Below are positions 17,255 through 26,707 of a stretch of DNA of 64,000 nt, piece after piece. The stretch lies in the NCBI GenBank assembly GCA_016714045.1, contig JADJNY010000001.1, positions 186,001 to 250,000 on the forward strand. The letters are read 5' to 3'. The stretch is from Planctomycetota bacterium (GTDB taxonomy: Bacteria > Planctomycetota > UBA1135 > GCA-002686595). Under the pieces are notes generated by a model, which saw only the letters and a list, made by a program, of their open reading frames with translations, searched no databases and was not told the origin of the DNA. Within the stretch, counting starts at the first letter, position 1; every line of letters starts with the position of its first letter. The position numbers and the translations under genes are program-made.

Positions 17255-20200
17255 ATGCTGTCCACCGTGCTTCGCCCGATCATCGGGTCGTTGCTTTTGG
17301 TCTCCGTCGCCTTGTCTCCGGCGGCCGTCGCGCAAATCGGGCGCACTCCGACACCTCGACCGCAGGTGCAGCTCTTCCCGCCCGTCGCGTGCACGACACC
17401 GGAGAACACGGCGGGCTGCACGACGGGGACGGTCGCAACCACGACGCCTCAGAGCGTCACGTTCCCGGCGCCGACCGCGACCTTCCCTGCGCAGTGCGGC
17501 ACGGTCGGCTTCGCGCCGTTCGACTGGTGCACCGCCGGGATCACCCAGGCCTGTGATGGCACGGCGGACGGGTGCGACCCCGGTCTGCTTCAGGCGACCA
17601 CGCTCGACCTCCCGAAGTTCACACCGGGCAACTGCCAGAAGCTGATCCGCGCCAAGCTGCGGCTCGATCTCGACGTCACGAACGAGCTCTGCGTCGAGAA
17701 CCTGAACCCCGGGCCGACGCCGATCCAGTACAGCCAGAGCATCGTCGCCTGCATCCAGGCGCCGTTTGCCCTCGTGACGCCGCCCTCGGTGAGCATCGCG
17801 GTGCCCCAGGGGCCGTTCCCGCCGCTCCCGGGCACGCCCCTGACCGGCTTCGACGGCGTCAACGACTTCGGGGGCACGTCCGGTGAGTGCGTCTCGAACA
17901 ACCTGACGACGTTCGCCGAGTACTGCTTCGACGATCCCACCGAACTCGCCAACTTCACGGGCGCCGGGACGATCTCGTTCAAGCACCGCGGCGTGGCCCG
18001 GACGAACTTCTTCGGTCCCGGCAACTTCGACACGAGGGTCCGCACCTGCGGTCGCGTGCGTGCCACGATCACCTACACGTACTGCTGCTGCATCACGACG
18101 CCCAACGTGACCGCGAGCGCGTGCGCCGGCGGTCCCGCGGTCGATATCTGCCTCCCGATCACGAGCTGCACGAACTGCACGATCACCTGCGCGAACGTGA
18201 CGCTCGGCACGCCGACGCTCGGCACCGTCACGACCTCGCCGAGCTGCCAGGTCGCCTGCCCCGCGCCCGGCTGCTGCATCCGCTACACGCCGCCGGCGGC
18301 GACGAGCGGCGCCGACACCTTCAACTACACGGTCAACGTGGCCGGCTGTCCACCGATCACGGGGACCGTCACCGTGAACGTGTGTCGCCTGACCGCGCCC
18401 AACGTGACCGCGAACACGTGCTCGACGAACACGATCGACATCTGTCTGCCGATCACGGCGAGCTCGCAGTGCGGCACGGTCTCGTGCTCGAACGTGACGT
18501 TGTCCGCCGTGACGGGCGGCGGCACGGTCGCGGTTTCGCCGTCGTGCACGACGACCTGCCCCGCCCCCGGGTGCTGCGTCCGCTACAACCCGGCCGGGAG
18601 CACGGCGAACACGGTCAGCTTCACCTATACCGTGAACTCGCCCGCGGTCGCCAACTGCTCGGCGACGGGCACGGTGACCGTGAACATCTGCCGGCTCACC
18701 GCGCCGAACGTCACCGCGTCCGTCTGCTCGGACGGGACCGTCGACATCTGCCTGCCGATCACGGCGACGGCGGCGTGCGGGACGATCACATGCTCGAACG
18801 TCTCGCTCTCCGCCGTGACGGGCGGTGGTTCGGTTGCCGTCTCGCCGTCCTGTACGACGACCTGCCCGGCTCCGGGGTGCTGCGTGCGCTACAACGCCGC
18901 GGGTAGCACGGGCAACACGGCGACCTTCACCTACACGGTGACGGCGCCCGGCGTGCCGCTCTGCACCGCGACCGGCACGGTCACGGTCAACATCTGCCGC
19001 CTCACGGCGCCGCCGGTGTGCCTCGACGTGTGCTCCGGCAGCTCGAAGAAGATCTGCTTGCCGTACACCTTCACGACGGCTTGCGGCACGGTCACGTGCG
19101 CGAACGTCTCGCTCGGCACGCCGACGCTTGGATCGCTCGTGATCTCGAACTGCACCGGCGTCACGAATTGCACCACGAACTGCTGCGTCGAGTACACGGC
19201 GCCCGCGGGCCTCGCCTTCACCGAGTTCATCGTGCCCTACACGGTGAGCGACAACGCGGCGGGGCTCACCTGCACGCGCACCGGTGACATCACGATCCGG
19301 ATCTACCCGACGCCGACGGCCAACGACGACCTCGTGTCGCTGTTCCTGCCGCCGCCGCCGTCCGTGCCGATCAACGTGCTCGCGAACGACGATCCGGGGA
19401 GCCCGTGCGGGTTCGGCGCGCTCACCATCGTCACGCCCCAGCCGCTGATCCGAAACGGGATCGTCCAGGGCACGGTGAGCCTCGACAACTCGACGACGCC
19501 GCCGCAGCTGCGCTTCGTCCCCGCCCCGACGTTCAACCTCGTCGAGGGCGACGAGCTCTGCTTCAGCTACCAGATCTGCAACGCGTGCCCCGTGACTTGT
19601 GCCGCGGCGCCGATCCCGCCCAACACCTGCTGTGACCAGGGGCAGGTCTGCATCCGCGTCCGCATCCCCTGCGCGGTCGAGAACCGCATGGAGTGCGGCA
19701 GCCTCCTGCTCTTCCCCGAGTACGACAACCGCACGGGCAACCGCACGCTCGTCACGATCACGGACGGGTGCTGCCTCGACTCGCAGACGGGGACGTCGAT
19801 CGAGGTGATCTTCATCGACAAGGCGACGTGCGAGGAGTCGAACCGCACGTTCTCGCTCTCCGCGTGCGACACGCTGACGTTCCTGACGAGCGCGGTGAAC
19901 TTCGGGCAGACGCAGGGTTACCTGTACGCCTACGCGAAGAACACGATTCCCGCGCCCAACAACCCGCTCGGCTCGCCGATCGTGTTCAACCACCTGATCG
20001 GCCAGGAGGTGATCCTCGACGGCATCACCTCGTTCGAGTACGCGATCAACGCGGTCTCGTTCAAGGGCTACGGCGCCGAGGGCGCGCTCAACGACGACGA
20101 CGGCGACGGCATCCGCGACCTGAACGAGCTCCACGGCGTCGGCCTCCCGCCGACCGTGAACCCCGAGTACAGCGCGGCTCCCGATCGCATCCTCGTTCCG

Positions 20201-20659
20201 CGCTTCCTCGGTCAGGCGAACCCGGGTGAAACCCGCCTCATCCTGATCGGCCTCTCGGGCGGCAAGCAGTTCGAGACGAACATTTCGATCGAGGGCTACA
20301 ACGACAACGAGGTGCCGTTCTCGGCCTCGTACACCTTCCGCTGCTGGGACAAGCCGCTGCTCACGCAGCTCAGCGGCTCCTTCCTGCAGACCGCGCTCGA
20401 GACCGCCGGGGACGACCCGGACGAGATCGTCGGGCGCAACACGCGCGAGGCGGGCTGGTTCTGGATCGACGGCGACTTCGCGCGCAGCACGGCGGAGACG
20501 ATCGACGATCCGGCCGTGTACGCGGTGCTCGTCGAGCGCTCGGGCGGCCAGTACGCGGCCGACCTGCCCTTCGAGTTCTGCGGCCAGGGTAACGGCGACC
20601 TCTTGCCCACGGGTCTCTTCGGAGACGGTCCCAACCCCATCGACGGCGACGATCAGTGA
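17255..20659 (+). CDS. Large secreted protein: choice-of-anchor-like domain, four Cys-rich repeats, C-terminal paralogous domain
   Basis: An 1134-residue protein. The ATG at 17255 is followed by a clear signal peptide (LRPIIGSLLLVSVALSPAAVAQ); the longer open frame upstream lacks one. Residues about 60-275 resemble a choice-of-anchor E domain (LDLPKFTPGNCQKLIRAKLRL). Four repeats of about 100 residues follow (roughly nt 18091-19308). Each has a PNVTA strand, VDICLPIT, a CPAPGCCVRY core and a closing GTVTVNICRLTAP. Another spacer domain follows with VPINVLANDDPGS. From about nt 19680 a domain with FNHLIGQE, VPRFLGQ and YNDNEVP is shared with the next gene. It is probably a disulphide-stabilised surface protein. 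Confidence 0.87.
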   Translation: MLSTVLRPIIGSLLLVSVALSPAAVAQIGRTPTPRPQVQLFPPVACTTPENTAGCTTGTVATTTPQSVTFPAPTATFPAQCGTVGFAPFDWCTAGITQACDGTADGCDPGLLQATTLDLPKFTPGNCQKLIRAKLRLDLDVTNELCVENLNPGPTPIQYSQSIVACIQAPFALVTPPSVSIAVPQGPFPPLPGTPLTGFDGVNDFGGTSGECVSNNLTTFAEYCFDDPTELANFTGAGTISFKHRGVARTNFFGPGNFDTRVRTCGRVRATITYTYCCCITTPNVTASACAGGPAVDICLPITSCTNCTITCANVTLGTPTLGTVTTSPSCQVACPAPGCCIRYTPPAATSGADTFNYTVNVAGCPPITGTVTVNVCRLTAPNVTANTCSTNTIDICLPITASSQCGTVSCSNVTLSAVTGGGTVAVSPSCTTTCPAPGCCVRYNPAGSTANTVSFTYTVNSPAVANCSATGTVTVNICRLTAPNVTASVCSDGTVDICLPITATAACGTITCSNVSLSAVTGGGSVAVSPSCTTTCPAPGCCVRYNAAGSTGNTATFTYTVTAPGVPLCTATGTVTVNICRLTAPPVCLDVCSGSSKKICLPYTFTTACGTVTCANVSLGTPTLGSLVISNCTGVTNCTTNCCVEYTAPAGLAFTEFIVPYTVSDNAAGLTCTRTGDITIRIYPTPTANDDLVSLFLPPPPSVPINVLANDDPGSPCGFGALTIVTPQPLIRNGIVQGTVSLDNSTTPPQLRFVPAPTFNLVEGDELCFSYQICNACPVTCAAAPIPPNTCCDQGQVCIRVRIPCAVENRMECGSLLLFPEYDNRTGNRTLVTITDGCCLDSQTGTSIEVIFIDKATCEESNRTFSLSACDTLTFLTSAVNFGQTQGYLYAYAKNTIPAPNNPLGSPIVFNHLIGQEVILDGITSFEYAINAVSFKGYGAEGALNDDDGDGIRDLNELHGVGLPPTVNPEYSAAPDRILVPRFLGQANPGETRLILIGLSGGKQFETNISIEGYNDNEVPFSASYTFRCWDKPLLTQLSGSFLQTALETAGDDPDEIVGRNTREAGWFWIDGDFARSTAETIDDPAVYAVLVERSGGQYAADLPFEFCGQGNGDLLPTGLFGDGPNPIDGDDQ
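18091..19308 (+). repeat. Four tandem Cys-rich Ig-like protein repeats
   Basis: Four coding repeats of about 300 bases. Units 2 and 3 are most alike; unit 4 is diverged and has CTTNCCVEY in place of CPAPGCCVRY. The same repeat family fills the gene at 38350-41641. Confidence 0.8.
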
Positions 20660-20673
20660 GAGGACAACCCACC

Positions 20674-21672
20674 ATGTTCAACCAACACCTTCGCCCGCTC
20701 GTCTCGCTCGCTGCGAGCTTCGTCCTCGGTGCCGCGCCCGCCCTTGCGGACGGGCGCAATCCCGGCACGTTGCTCGTGTTCCCCGTGCTCCAGTGTGAGC
20801 AGGGGGTCGACACGCTGATCACCGTGACGAACGCGAACCCCGACCTGACGGGCGCCGCGGTGCGCGTGCACTTCGTCTACGTCAGCGGCGACACGCCGAC
20901 CCTGTGCCAGCCGACGAACGCGTACGAGCTCCTCACGCCGCAGGACACGATCACGGTCGTGGCCTCGCTGCACGTCGCCCACGGCTACAGCAAGGGCTGG
21001 GTCTACGTGCACGCGGTCGACGCCACGGGCCGCGCGATCTCCTACAACCACTTGATCGGGGACGAGATCGTCTTCAACGGCGAGCTCACCACGGACTTCG
21101 CGGTGCATCCCTTCTCGTTCCGTGCGATCCCCGAGCAGGGGCTCTTCACGGACCTCGAGAACCCCGGCGACAACGTGCTCGACCTGAACGGGCTCGAGTA
21201 CGAGCAGGCTCCGGACGCGATCCTGATCCCGCGCTTCATGGGACAGTCGAACGACTTCCAGAGCGACCTCGTGCTCCTGAACCTGTCGGGCGGCGCGCGG
21301 TTCACCGCGAACGTCAACCTGCAGATCTTCAACGACAACGAAATCCCCATGTCGGCCACGACCGCGTTCCAGTGCTGGACGCGCGTGCCGCTGGTTTCGA
21401 TCTCGAGCAGCGTGACGAACTCGTTCCTCCAGGGGACGACGAACGCGCCGAACGAGATCATCGGCGCGAACTCGCGCGAGTCCGGCTGGATCCTGCTCTT
21501 CGGCGGAACGGCGCAGGTCGTTCCGGGCGGGACGTCGATCCCGGATCCGGCGATCCTCGCGGTTCTGATCGAGAAGACCGGGCTGAAGGTCGGCGCCGAG
21601 CTGCCGTTCCTCCAGGGGACGCAGCCGCGCGGCGACATCCTGCCCCAGGGCACGACCTGGGACGGCGACTGA
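20674..21672 (+). CDS. Secreted protein, paralogue of the C-terminal domain of the preceding protein
   Basis: A 332-residue protein starting at ATG 20674 after GAGAGG. A GTG at 20656 would also be in frame but lacks a site. The signal peptide ends near APALADG. The mature part aligns with the last 330 residues of the upstream protein: NPGTLLVFP/GSLLLFPEY, YNHLIGDE/FNHLIGQE, IPRFMGQ/VPRFLGQ, FNDNEIP/YNDNEVP and NSRESGWILL/NTREAGWFWI. It starts 14 bases after the upstream stop and so is probably co-transcribed. I do not recognise a named family. A beta-sandwich surface domain is likely from the strand pattern. Confidence 0.85.
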   Translation: MFNQHLRPLVSLAASFVLGAAPALADGRNPGTLLVFPVLQCEQGVDTLITVTNANPDLTGAAVRVHFVYVSGDTPTLCQPTNAYELLTPQDTITVVASLHVAHGYSKGWVYVHAVDATGRAISYNHLIGDEIVFNGELTTDFAVHPFSFRAIPEQGLFTDLENPGDNVLDLNGLEYEQAPDAILIPRFMGQSNDFQSDLVLLNLSGGARFTANVNLQIFNDNEIPMSATTAFQCWTRVPLVSISSSVTNSFLQGTTNAPNEIIGANSRESGWILLFGGTAQVVPGGTSIPDPAILAVLIEKTGLKVGAELPFLQGTQPRGDILPQGTTWDGD

Positions 21673-21979
21673 TCGAGTCCAGGGACGGAACGCGCGGTGC
21701 ACGCCGCGCGTTCCCCCGAGCGCCCGCACGAGCCCGCTTCGGCGGAGCAACGCGCGGGCGCCGTCGTTCTCGCGGTTCCAGCGGCGCACGGCGCGGCTGC
21801 GATCGATCGGCTCGCGGGGGAACGCGCGCGTTCTCCAGGCGCGCGCTCGCGAGCGCGGGCTTGGCCGAACGGATTGCCGAGCGCGTGGGGATGGAGCACG
21901 GCTCTCCCGGCTCCTCCGCGGTTGCGTCCTCCTCACGCACCTGCTCTGCTTGGCCCCCCGCGCGGCGCGGTGACCGCCC
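21673..21979. other. Intergenic region
   Basis: 307 bases between the secreted paralogue and the AAA+ gene. It begins with the hairpin at 21688-21713. The remainder shows no open frame with coding character, and I see no clear promoter. Confidence 0.4.
21688..21713 (+). terminator. Hairpin after the secreted pair
   Basis: A perfect 10-base-pair stem (GAACGCGCGG with CCGCGCGTTC) around TGCACG, 16 bases after the stop of the gene ending at 21672. A run of C rather than T follows, so it is a weak intrinsic terminator at best. Confidence 0.45.
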
Positions 21980-22891
21980 ATGGACCGCCACGACCTACGA
22001 CGCGAGCTCGAGCCCATCGTCCGCGCCGCGCGCGAAGCGGGGCTTCTGGCGGAGCTCCGCTCGCTCGTCGACGAGCTCGTCGCGGCCGCGCCCGCGGCAC
22101 CCGCCGGGGTCGCGTTCGACGTCGCAGCGCCCGTGCCGATGCGCTTCGGCATGGTGGGGGCGAGCACGGCGATGCAGCGCGTGTTCGACCTGCTCGAGAA
22201 GGTCGTCCAGAGCGACGTGTCCGTCCTCGTCCACGGCGAGACGGGCACGGGCAAGGAGCTCGTCGCGCGCGCGCTCCACCAGCACGGCCCGCGCAAGTCC
22301 AAGCCGTTCCTCGCGGAGAACTGCGCGGCGGTGCCGGCGAACCTGCTCGAGAGCGAGCTCTTCGGGCACAAGAAGGGCTCCTTCACGGGCGCGGTGAGCG
22401 ACCGGCAAGGACACTTCGTGGCCGCGAACGGCGGCACGGTGTTCCTCGACGAGATCGGCGACATGCCGCTCGCGATGCAGGCGAAGCTCTTGCGCGTGCT
22501 CCAGGAGGGCGAGGTGCGGCCCGTCGGCTCGAACCAGACGCTCAAGGTCGACGTGCGCGTCGTCGCGGCCACGAACAAGGATCTCGCCGCGATGTGCAAG
22601 CTCGGCACGTTCCGCGAGGACCTCTACTTCCGTCTGAACGTCGTCACGATCCAGCTCCCGCCGTTGCGCGATCGCGCGGGGGACGTCGCGCACCTTGTGC
22701 GCTTCTGTCTGCAGCGGCTCGCGAAGGAGCTCGGGCGACCGATCGGCATCGATCCGGCGGCGCTCGCGGCGCTCGAGCGCTGGCGCTGGCCCGAGAACGT
22801 GCGCGAGCTCGACAACGTGATGCGGCGCGCGGCGGTGTTCGCGAAGCAGTCGGTCACGCTCGCGGAGCTCGGCCCGCCGATCGTCGGCTGA
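21980..22891 (+). CDS. Sigma-54-interacting AAA+ protein without receiver or HTH domain
   Basis: A 303-residue bacterial enhancer-binding-protein core. The Walker A is GETGTGKE (86-93), the sigma-54 contact loop is GSFTGA (133-138, usually GAFTGA) and the Walker B is TVFLDEIGD (153-161). ATNKDL and the RWPENVRELDNVMRRA sensor 2 region follow. The first 50 residues are a short helical region, with no receiver or GAF domain. The protein ends right after the AAA+ lid, with no Fis-type HTH, so it cannot bind DNA by the usual means. It may act from solution, like PspF-type or HrpS-type variants, or be an ATPase with another partner. Confidence 0.92.
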   Translation: MDRHDLRRELEPIVRAAREAGLLAELRSLVDELVAAAPAAPAGVAFDVAAPVPMRFGMVGASTAMQRVFDLLEKVVQSDVSVLVHGETGTGKELVARALHQHGPRKSKPFLAENCAAVPANLLESELFGHKKGSFTGAVSDRQGHFVAANGGTVFLDEIGDMPLAMQAKLLRVLQEGEVRPVGSNQTLKVDVRVVAATNKDLAAMCKLGTFREDLYFRLNVVTIQLPPLRDRAGDVAHLVRFCLQRLAKELGRPIGIDPAALAALERWRWPENVRELDNVMRRAAVFAKQSVTLAELGPPIVG

Positions 22892-22904
22892 GTCGCGTCC
22901 CGCG

Positions 22905-24623
22905 CTACTGCCCCGCCTTCGCGTCGAGCTCCTTCAGGAACGTCGTGCCCGTCCCGAAGTTCTGCGTCCAGTACGAGCCCGCCGCCGCGACGCCCATCTC
23001 GCGGTGCGTCGCCGTCAGGATGTTCCGGTGGTGGCCGCTCGAGTGGAGCCAGCCCACGTGCGCGCCTTCCGCGCCATCGGAGAGCGCGCAGTTCTCGCTG
23101 ACGCCGCTCGTGTAGCCCGCGAGCCGCATGCGGTCGCCTGGCCACTGGCGCTTCGGGTCCGGTTCGTCGTGGCCGAAGTCGCCGGTGTTCGCCATGTAGT
23201 CGCTGTGGCCCTGTGCCGCGGCTTGGATCTTCGCGTTCCACGCGAGCACGCACCGGCCGAGCATGCGCCGGTAGTCGTTCGTGACGAGCACCTGGCGCTG
23301 CTCGTCCGTGCTCGCGGCCGCGGCGCCTTCGTGCCCGCCCTGCGTCCACTGCCGCTGGTTGAGCGCGGCGACGGCGCGGTCCCTCGCGAGCTCGGCGCGC
23401 TCCTTCGCGTCCCACGCGAAGGTCGCGAGGTCGACCGAGTCGAGGCTCGTGTCGACGCCGGACAGCCACGCCGGAACGTTCGGGGGCGACGCGAACTCGA
23501 GCTTCCGCGCCTTCTGCGCGCCGCGGCTCCACGCGAGCTCGTCGAGCGCTCCGCGGAACGTCGCGGGCAGCTGGACGCGCTTCGTCGCCTTCCACACGTC
23601 GCGGACGCGCGTGACGAGTTCGTCGACGCGCTGCTGCACGCCCGCGTAGAGCTTCGCCTTCTCGGGCGGGCACTCGGGCGGGTTGTAGGGGTAGAAGTAC
23701 GTCTCCTCGTCGAAGATCAGGTCGAGCGCCGCCTTGCGCTTCTGGTCGAGCTCGGTGCGCTGCGTGGCGAGGTTCGCGAGCTCGCGCAGCGTCGAGCCGC
23801 GCTCGAGGAGCTTGTGCGCGTTCTGCCAGCGCACCTCGAGCGCGCGCGCGAGGCGCGCCTCGCCGTCGGGGCCCTGCGCCGCGAGTTCGCGGACGAGCTC
23901 GTCGCGCTGGGCGGGGAGCGCCGTCTCGAGCTTCTTGCCGAGCGCTTCGAGCCCTTCGTCCTGTGCGACCTTCGCCGCGGCGTCGACGCTCGTCCAGCGT
24001 CCGCCCTGGAACGTGTAGCCGCTCTTCGGGATCGGTTCGCCCTTCGCGCGCGCGATCGCGGCGTAGGCGTCGTTCGGCGCGATCTCCTTCTTCTCGAGCA
24101 GCCTGGCGAGCGTCGCGAGCGCCTGCTCCTTCTCGGCGGCGGAGCCGCGCGCGAGCGCTTCGAACACGAGGCCCGTGCGCGCCTGCGCCGACGCGCGCAC
24201 GGCGGCGGCGAGGCGCTGGAGCCGGTCGATCGGGACCTCGATCCAGGGCGTCGAGCGCGTGTCGAGCAGGAGCGCGTCGTCGTTCGCGCCGGTGACCCCG
24301 AGCTCGCCGAACACGGTCGTGTCGCGCGCGAAGCCGTCCTTCACCTCGCGGCGCAGCGCGAGGCGCAGCTCGAGCGCGCGCGAGCGGCTGACGCAGTCCT
24401 CGCGCTTCGCCCCGGGCGCCTCGGCGAGCCCCGCCTGCAGCCACGCGTCGCGCGCACCGGCGAGGTCGCCCGTCTTCTCGAGCCCGCGCGCGCGCTCGCT
24501 CGCGACCTCGGCGGGGGACTGGAGCGTGCTCGTCGCGAACGCGACCGGCGCGGCGGCGAAGAGCGGCGCGGCGAGACCGAGCCAGAGGAGGAGCGAGACG
24601 GGCAGGAGGGAGCGCTGGAGCAT
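22905..24623 (-). CDS. Secreted CAP (SCP/PR1-like) domain protein
   Basis: A 572-residue protein starting at ATG 24623 with a signal peptide (LLPVSLLLWLGLAAPLFAAA). The first 430 residues are helical and charged, with no family I recognise. They include a QGGRWTSVD segment seen in other planctomycete exported proteins. The last 140 residues are a CAP domain: WNAKIQAAAQGHSDYMANTGDFGHD (the first CAP histidine region), GVSENCA, and HSSGHHRNILTATHREMGVA, followed by YWTQNFG. CAP proteins are extracellular and bind lipids or small ligands; some have protease-like roles. The stop is 13 bases from the convergent AAA+ gene. Confidence 0.87.
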   Translation of the reverse strand: MLQRSLLPVSLLLWLGLAAPLFAAAPVAFATSTLQSPAEVASERARGLEKTGDLAGARDAWLQAGLAEAPGAKREDCVSRSRALELRLALRREVKDGFARDTTVFGELGVTGANDDALLLDTRSTPWIEVPIDRLQRLAAAVRASAQARTGLVFEALARGSAAEKEQALATLARLLEKKEIAPNDAYAAIARAKGEPIPKSGYTFQGGRWTSVDAAAKVAQDEGLEALGKKLETALPAQRDELVRELAAQGPDGEARLARALEVRWQNAHKLLERGSTLRELANLATQRTELDQKRKAALDLIFDEETYFYPYNPPECPPEKAKLYAGVQQRVDELVTRVRDVWKATKRVQLPATFRGALDELAWSRGAQKARKLEFASPPNVPAWLSGVDTSLDSVDLATFAWDAKERAELARDRAVAALNQRQWTQGGHEGAAAASTDEQRQVLVTNDYRRMLGRCVLAWNAKIQAAAQGHSDYMANTGDFGHDEPDPKRQWPGDRMRLAGYTSGVSENCALSDGAEGAHVGWLHSSGHHRNILTATHREMGVAAAGSYWTQNFGTGTTFLKELDAKAGQ

Positions 24624-24804
24624 GTGGACGGGCGTGCGTGAAGCGGAGCAGGATGCCAGCCCTCGTCGAAGGCCGCCAGGGGCCGGGACTACCCTCACGG
24701 TCCGCGCCGGTGACGCGCGCCCCGCGATTTCGCGCCCCGCGCGCGTCGAAACGGCCGCACCGGGCGTCGGCGTGGCCCCGCGCGCGCCGTAGCATGCGCG
24801 CCGC

Positions 24805-26601
24805 GTGTCCCGCCGTCGTCCCTTCCGCGCGCTCGCGGCCCTCGTCCTCGGGGCCCTGTTCGCGTTCGTGCTCGCCGAACTCGCGCTGCGCTGGGCGCTC
24901 TTCTCGGATTCCGACCTCGCGGCGCGTCTCGGCGCGCGCGTGCGCACGCCCGACGCGTTCGGGACGCCCGACCTCAGCGAGCGCTGGTGGCAGCTTCAGC
25001 GCCGCTTCACGCCTCGCGAGCGCCTGGCGCCCGCCTCGGGCCCCGACGCCGTGCTCGGCTGGAACGGCGAGGTCATCAACGCGGCGACGGGGCGCAACTA
25101 CGAGGCCGATCGCGTCGGGGCGAAGCGACCGGTGCTCCTGTACGGCGACTCGTTCGCGCAGGGCGTCGTCGCGCGCGAGGCGCGGTTCCAGGGGCTGATG
25201 GAATCGAGCGCGCTCGGGACGCGCTTCGCGCTCCTGAACCACGGCGTCGGCGGGTACGGCGTCGATCAGGCGTACTTGATGTTCGAGCGCACGCTCGACG
25301 TGTGGAAGGACGCGCGGCCCGTCGTCGTGTTCTCGATCTTCGTCGACAGCGACCTCGATCGCATCGGGCTCGCGTTCCGCGGCTGGCCGAAGCCGACGCT
25401 CGAGCTCGCGGAGCGCGCGCCGGCCGAGCGCGCGGAGCGCGGGCTCGTCGTGCGCGCGCCGGCGACGCTCGATCCCGACCGTTGGTTCGAGAGCGAATCG
25501 TCGGCGTGGAACTCGTGGCTCGTCGACCTCGCCACGTTTCGCGCGGGGCTCGTGCCCGAGACGCTGCGCGCGGCGCTCGTCGAGCGTCGGGCGAACGCGG
25601 AGTGGAAGGCTGAGCTCACGACGCGCGTGCTGGAGGCCGTGCACGCGCGCTGCGTCGAGGCCGGCGTCGAGCACGTCGTGCTGCTCTTCCACGGACCGCC
25701 GCTCGCGCCGCGGCCGTGGACGACGTGGCAAGTGCCGTGCATCGAGCGCGCGTGCGAGCGGCTCGGGATGCGTCTCGTCGACACGCGGCCGTACTTCGCG
25801 GCGCTGGAGCGGCAGTGCGGGGACGCGCTCCACGAGTGGTACCTCGTCGAGGGCAGCGCCGCGGGCCACCTGAACGAAGCGGGCAACCGCGTCGCGTTCG
25901 AGGCGCTCGCGGATGGGATCGAAGGGCGCTCGATCTCCGAAGGCGTCGAGCGCGTCGTCGCGCTCCGACGGACGGGTGGGCTCGACCCGCGCGCGATGCG
26001 CTCGGTCGAGCGCGAGCTCCTCGGACGTCCCGCGCGCGTGCGCGCCCGGCCGCTGCTCGGCTGCGTGCGCAGCGGCGTCGACGTCGCGGAGTGGTTCCAG
26101 GCGCCGGGTGAGCTCGTGCTCGCGCTGCGGGCGAGCGAGGGCGCCGAGGGCGGCGCGAGCCGTGCGACGAACTCCGCGGACCCGAGCGGAGCGAGCAGCC
26201 CGAGTGGTGTGGGGGAAATCGGGGATGCGAAGGGAGCGAACGGAGCCGCGGGCCCGAGTGCGGCGGGCGCGTCCGCCGTAACGGAGGTCGAGTTCCCGCT
26301 CGACGGAGCACCGCTGCGCTTCCGCGCGAGCGCGCGCGCCGTGCGGCGACCCGATGCGAAAGTCGGCGCGAAAGACGGCGCGAAAGACGGCGCGAAGGCC
26401 GACGCGAGCGCGATCACGCTCGTCGCGCGACTCGACGGACGCGAGCTCGCGCGCTGCGCGCTCACGCCGGAGGGGCCCGAGCGCGCGCTCGACCTCGACC
26501 TTGACCTCGCGGGCGGCGCGTGTCTCGTGCTCTCGGTCGAGCAGGCGAGCGGCCGCGCCGGCAGCGCGTGGGCCGTGCTGCGCGCTCCGCGCTTCGAGTG
26601 A
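24805..26601 (+). CDS. Membrane-anchored SGNH/GDSL-like hydrolase
   Basis: A 598-residue protein starting at GTG 24805. Residues 10-28 form a membrane anchor or signal. VLLYGDSFAQGV places the GDS motif and putative nucleophile Ser116. GHLNEAGNRV, with His355, fits block V of SGNH hydrolases, although the Asp normally two or three residues before the His is not obvious. Gly and Asn block residues are present (GVGGYGVDQA). The last 200 residues hold a low-complexity part, with a short GAKDGAKDGAKAD repeat, and a beta domain. Such proteins often deacetylate or deacylate envelope polysaccharide. The substrate is unknown. Confidence 0.82.
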   Translation: MSRRRPFRALAALVLGALFAFVLAELALRWALFSDSDLAARLGARVRTPDAFGTPDLSERWWQLQRRFTPRERLAPASGPDAVLGWNGEVINAATGRNYEADRVGAKRPVLLYGDSFAQGVVAREARFQGLMESSALGTRFALLNHGVGGYGVDQAYLMFERTLDVWKDARPVVVFSIFVDSDLDRIGLAFRGWPKPTLELAERAPAERAERGLVVRAPATLDPDRWFESESSAWNSWLVDLATFRAGLVPETLRAALVERRANAEWKAELTTRVLEAVHARCVEAGVEHVVLLFHGPPLAPRPWTTWQVPCIERACERLGMRLVDTRPYFAALERQCGDALHEWYLVEGSAAGHLNEAGNRVAFEALADGIEGRSISEGVERVVALRRTGGLDPRAMRSVERELLGRPARVRARPLLGCVRSGVDVAEWFQAPGELVLALRASEGAEGGASRATNSADPSGASSPSGVGEIGDAKGANGAAGPSAAGASAVTEVEFPLDGAPLRFRASARAVRRPDAKVGAKDGAKDGAKADASAITLVARLDGRELARCALTPEGPERALDLDLDLAGGACLVLSVEQASGRAGSAWAVLRAPRFE

Positions 26602-26707
26602 CGCGCGTCGGCGCCTGAGGTCGACGACGGGGGCCTGAGGCGTGCCGCGGGCGGCCGAACCCGAGGCGCTCACGACCTCGAGCTCGAGACCTCCGCTCGG
26701 CGCGCGC

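Noticed and set aside
16769..20134. A 1121-codon minus-strand open frame
   Set aside because: Arg- and Asp-rich antisense shadow of the secreted repeat protein, which has a signal peptide and clear repeats.
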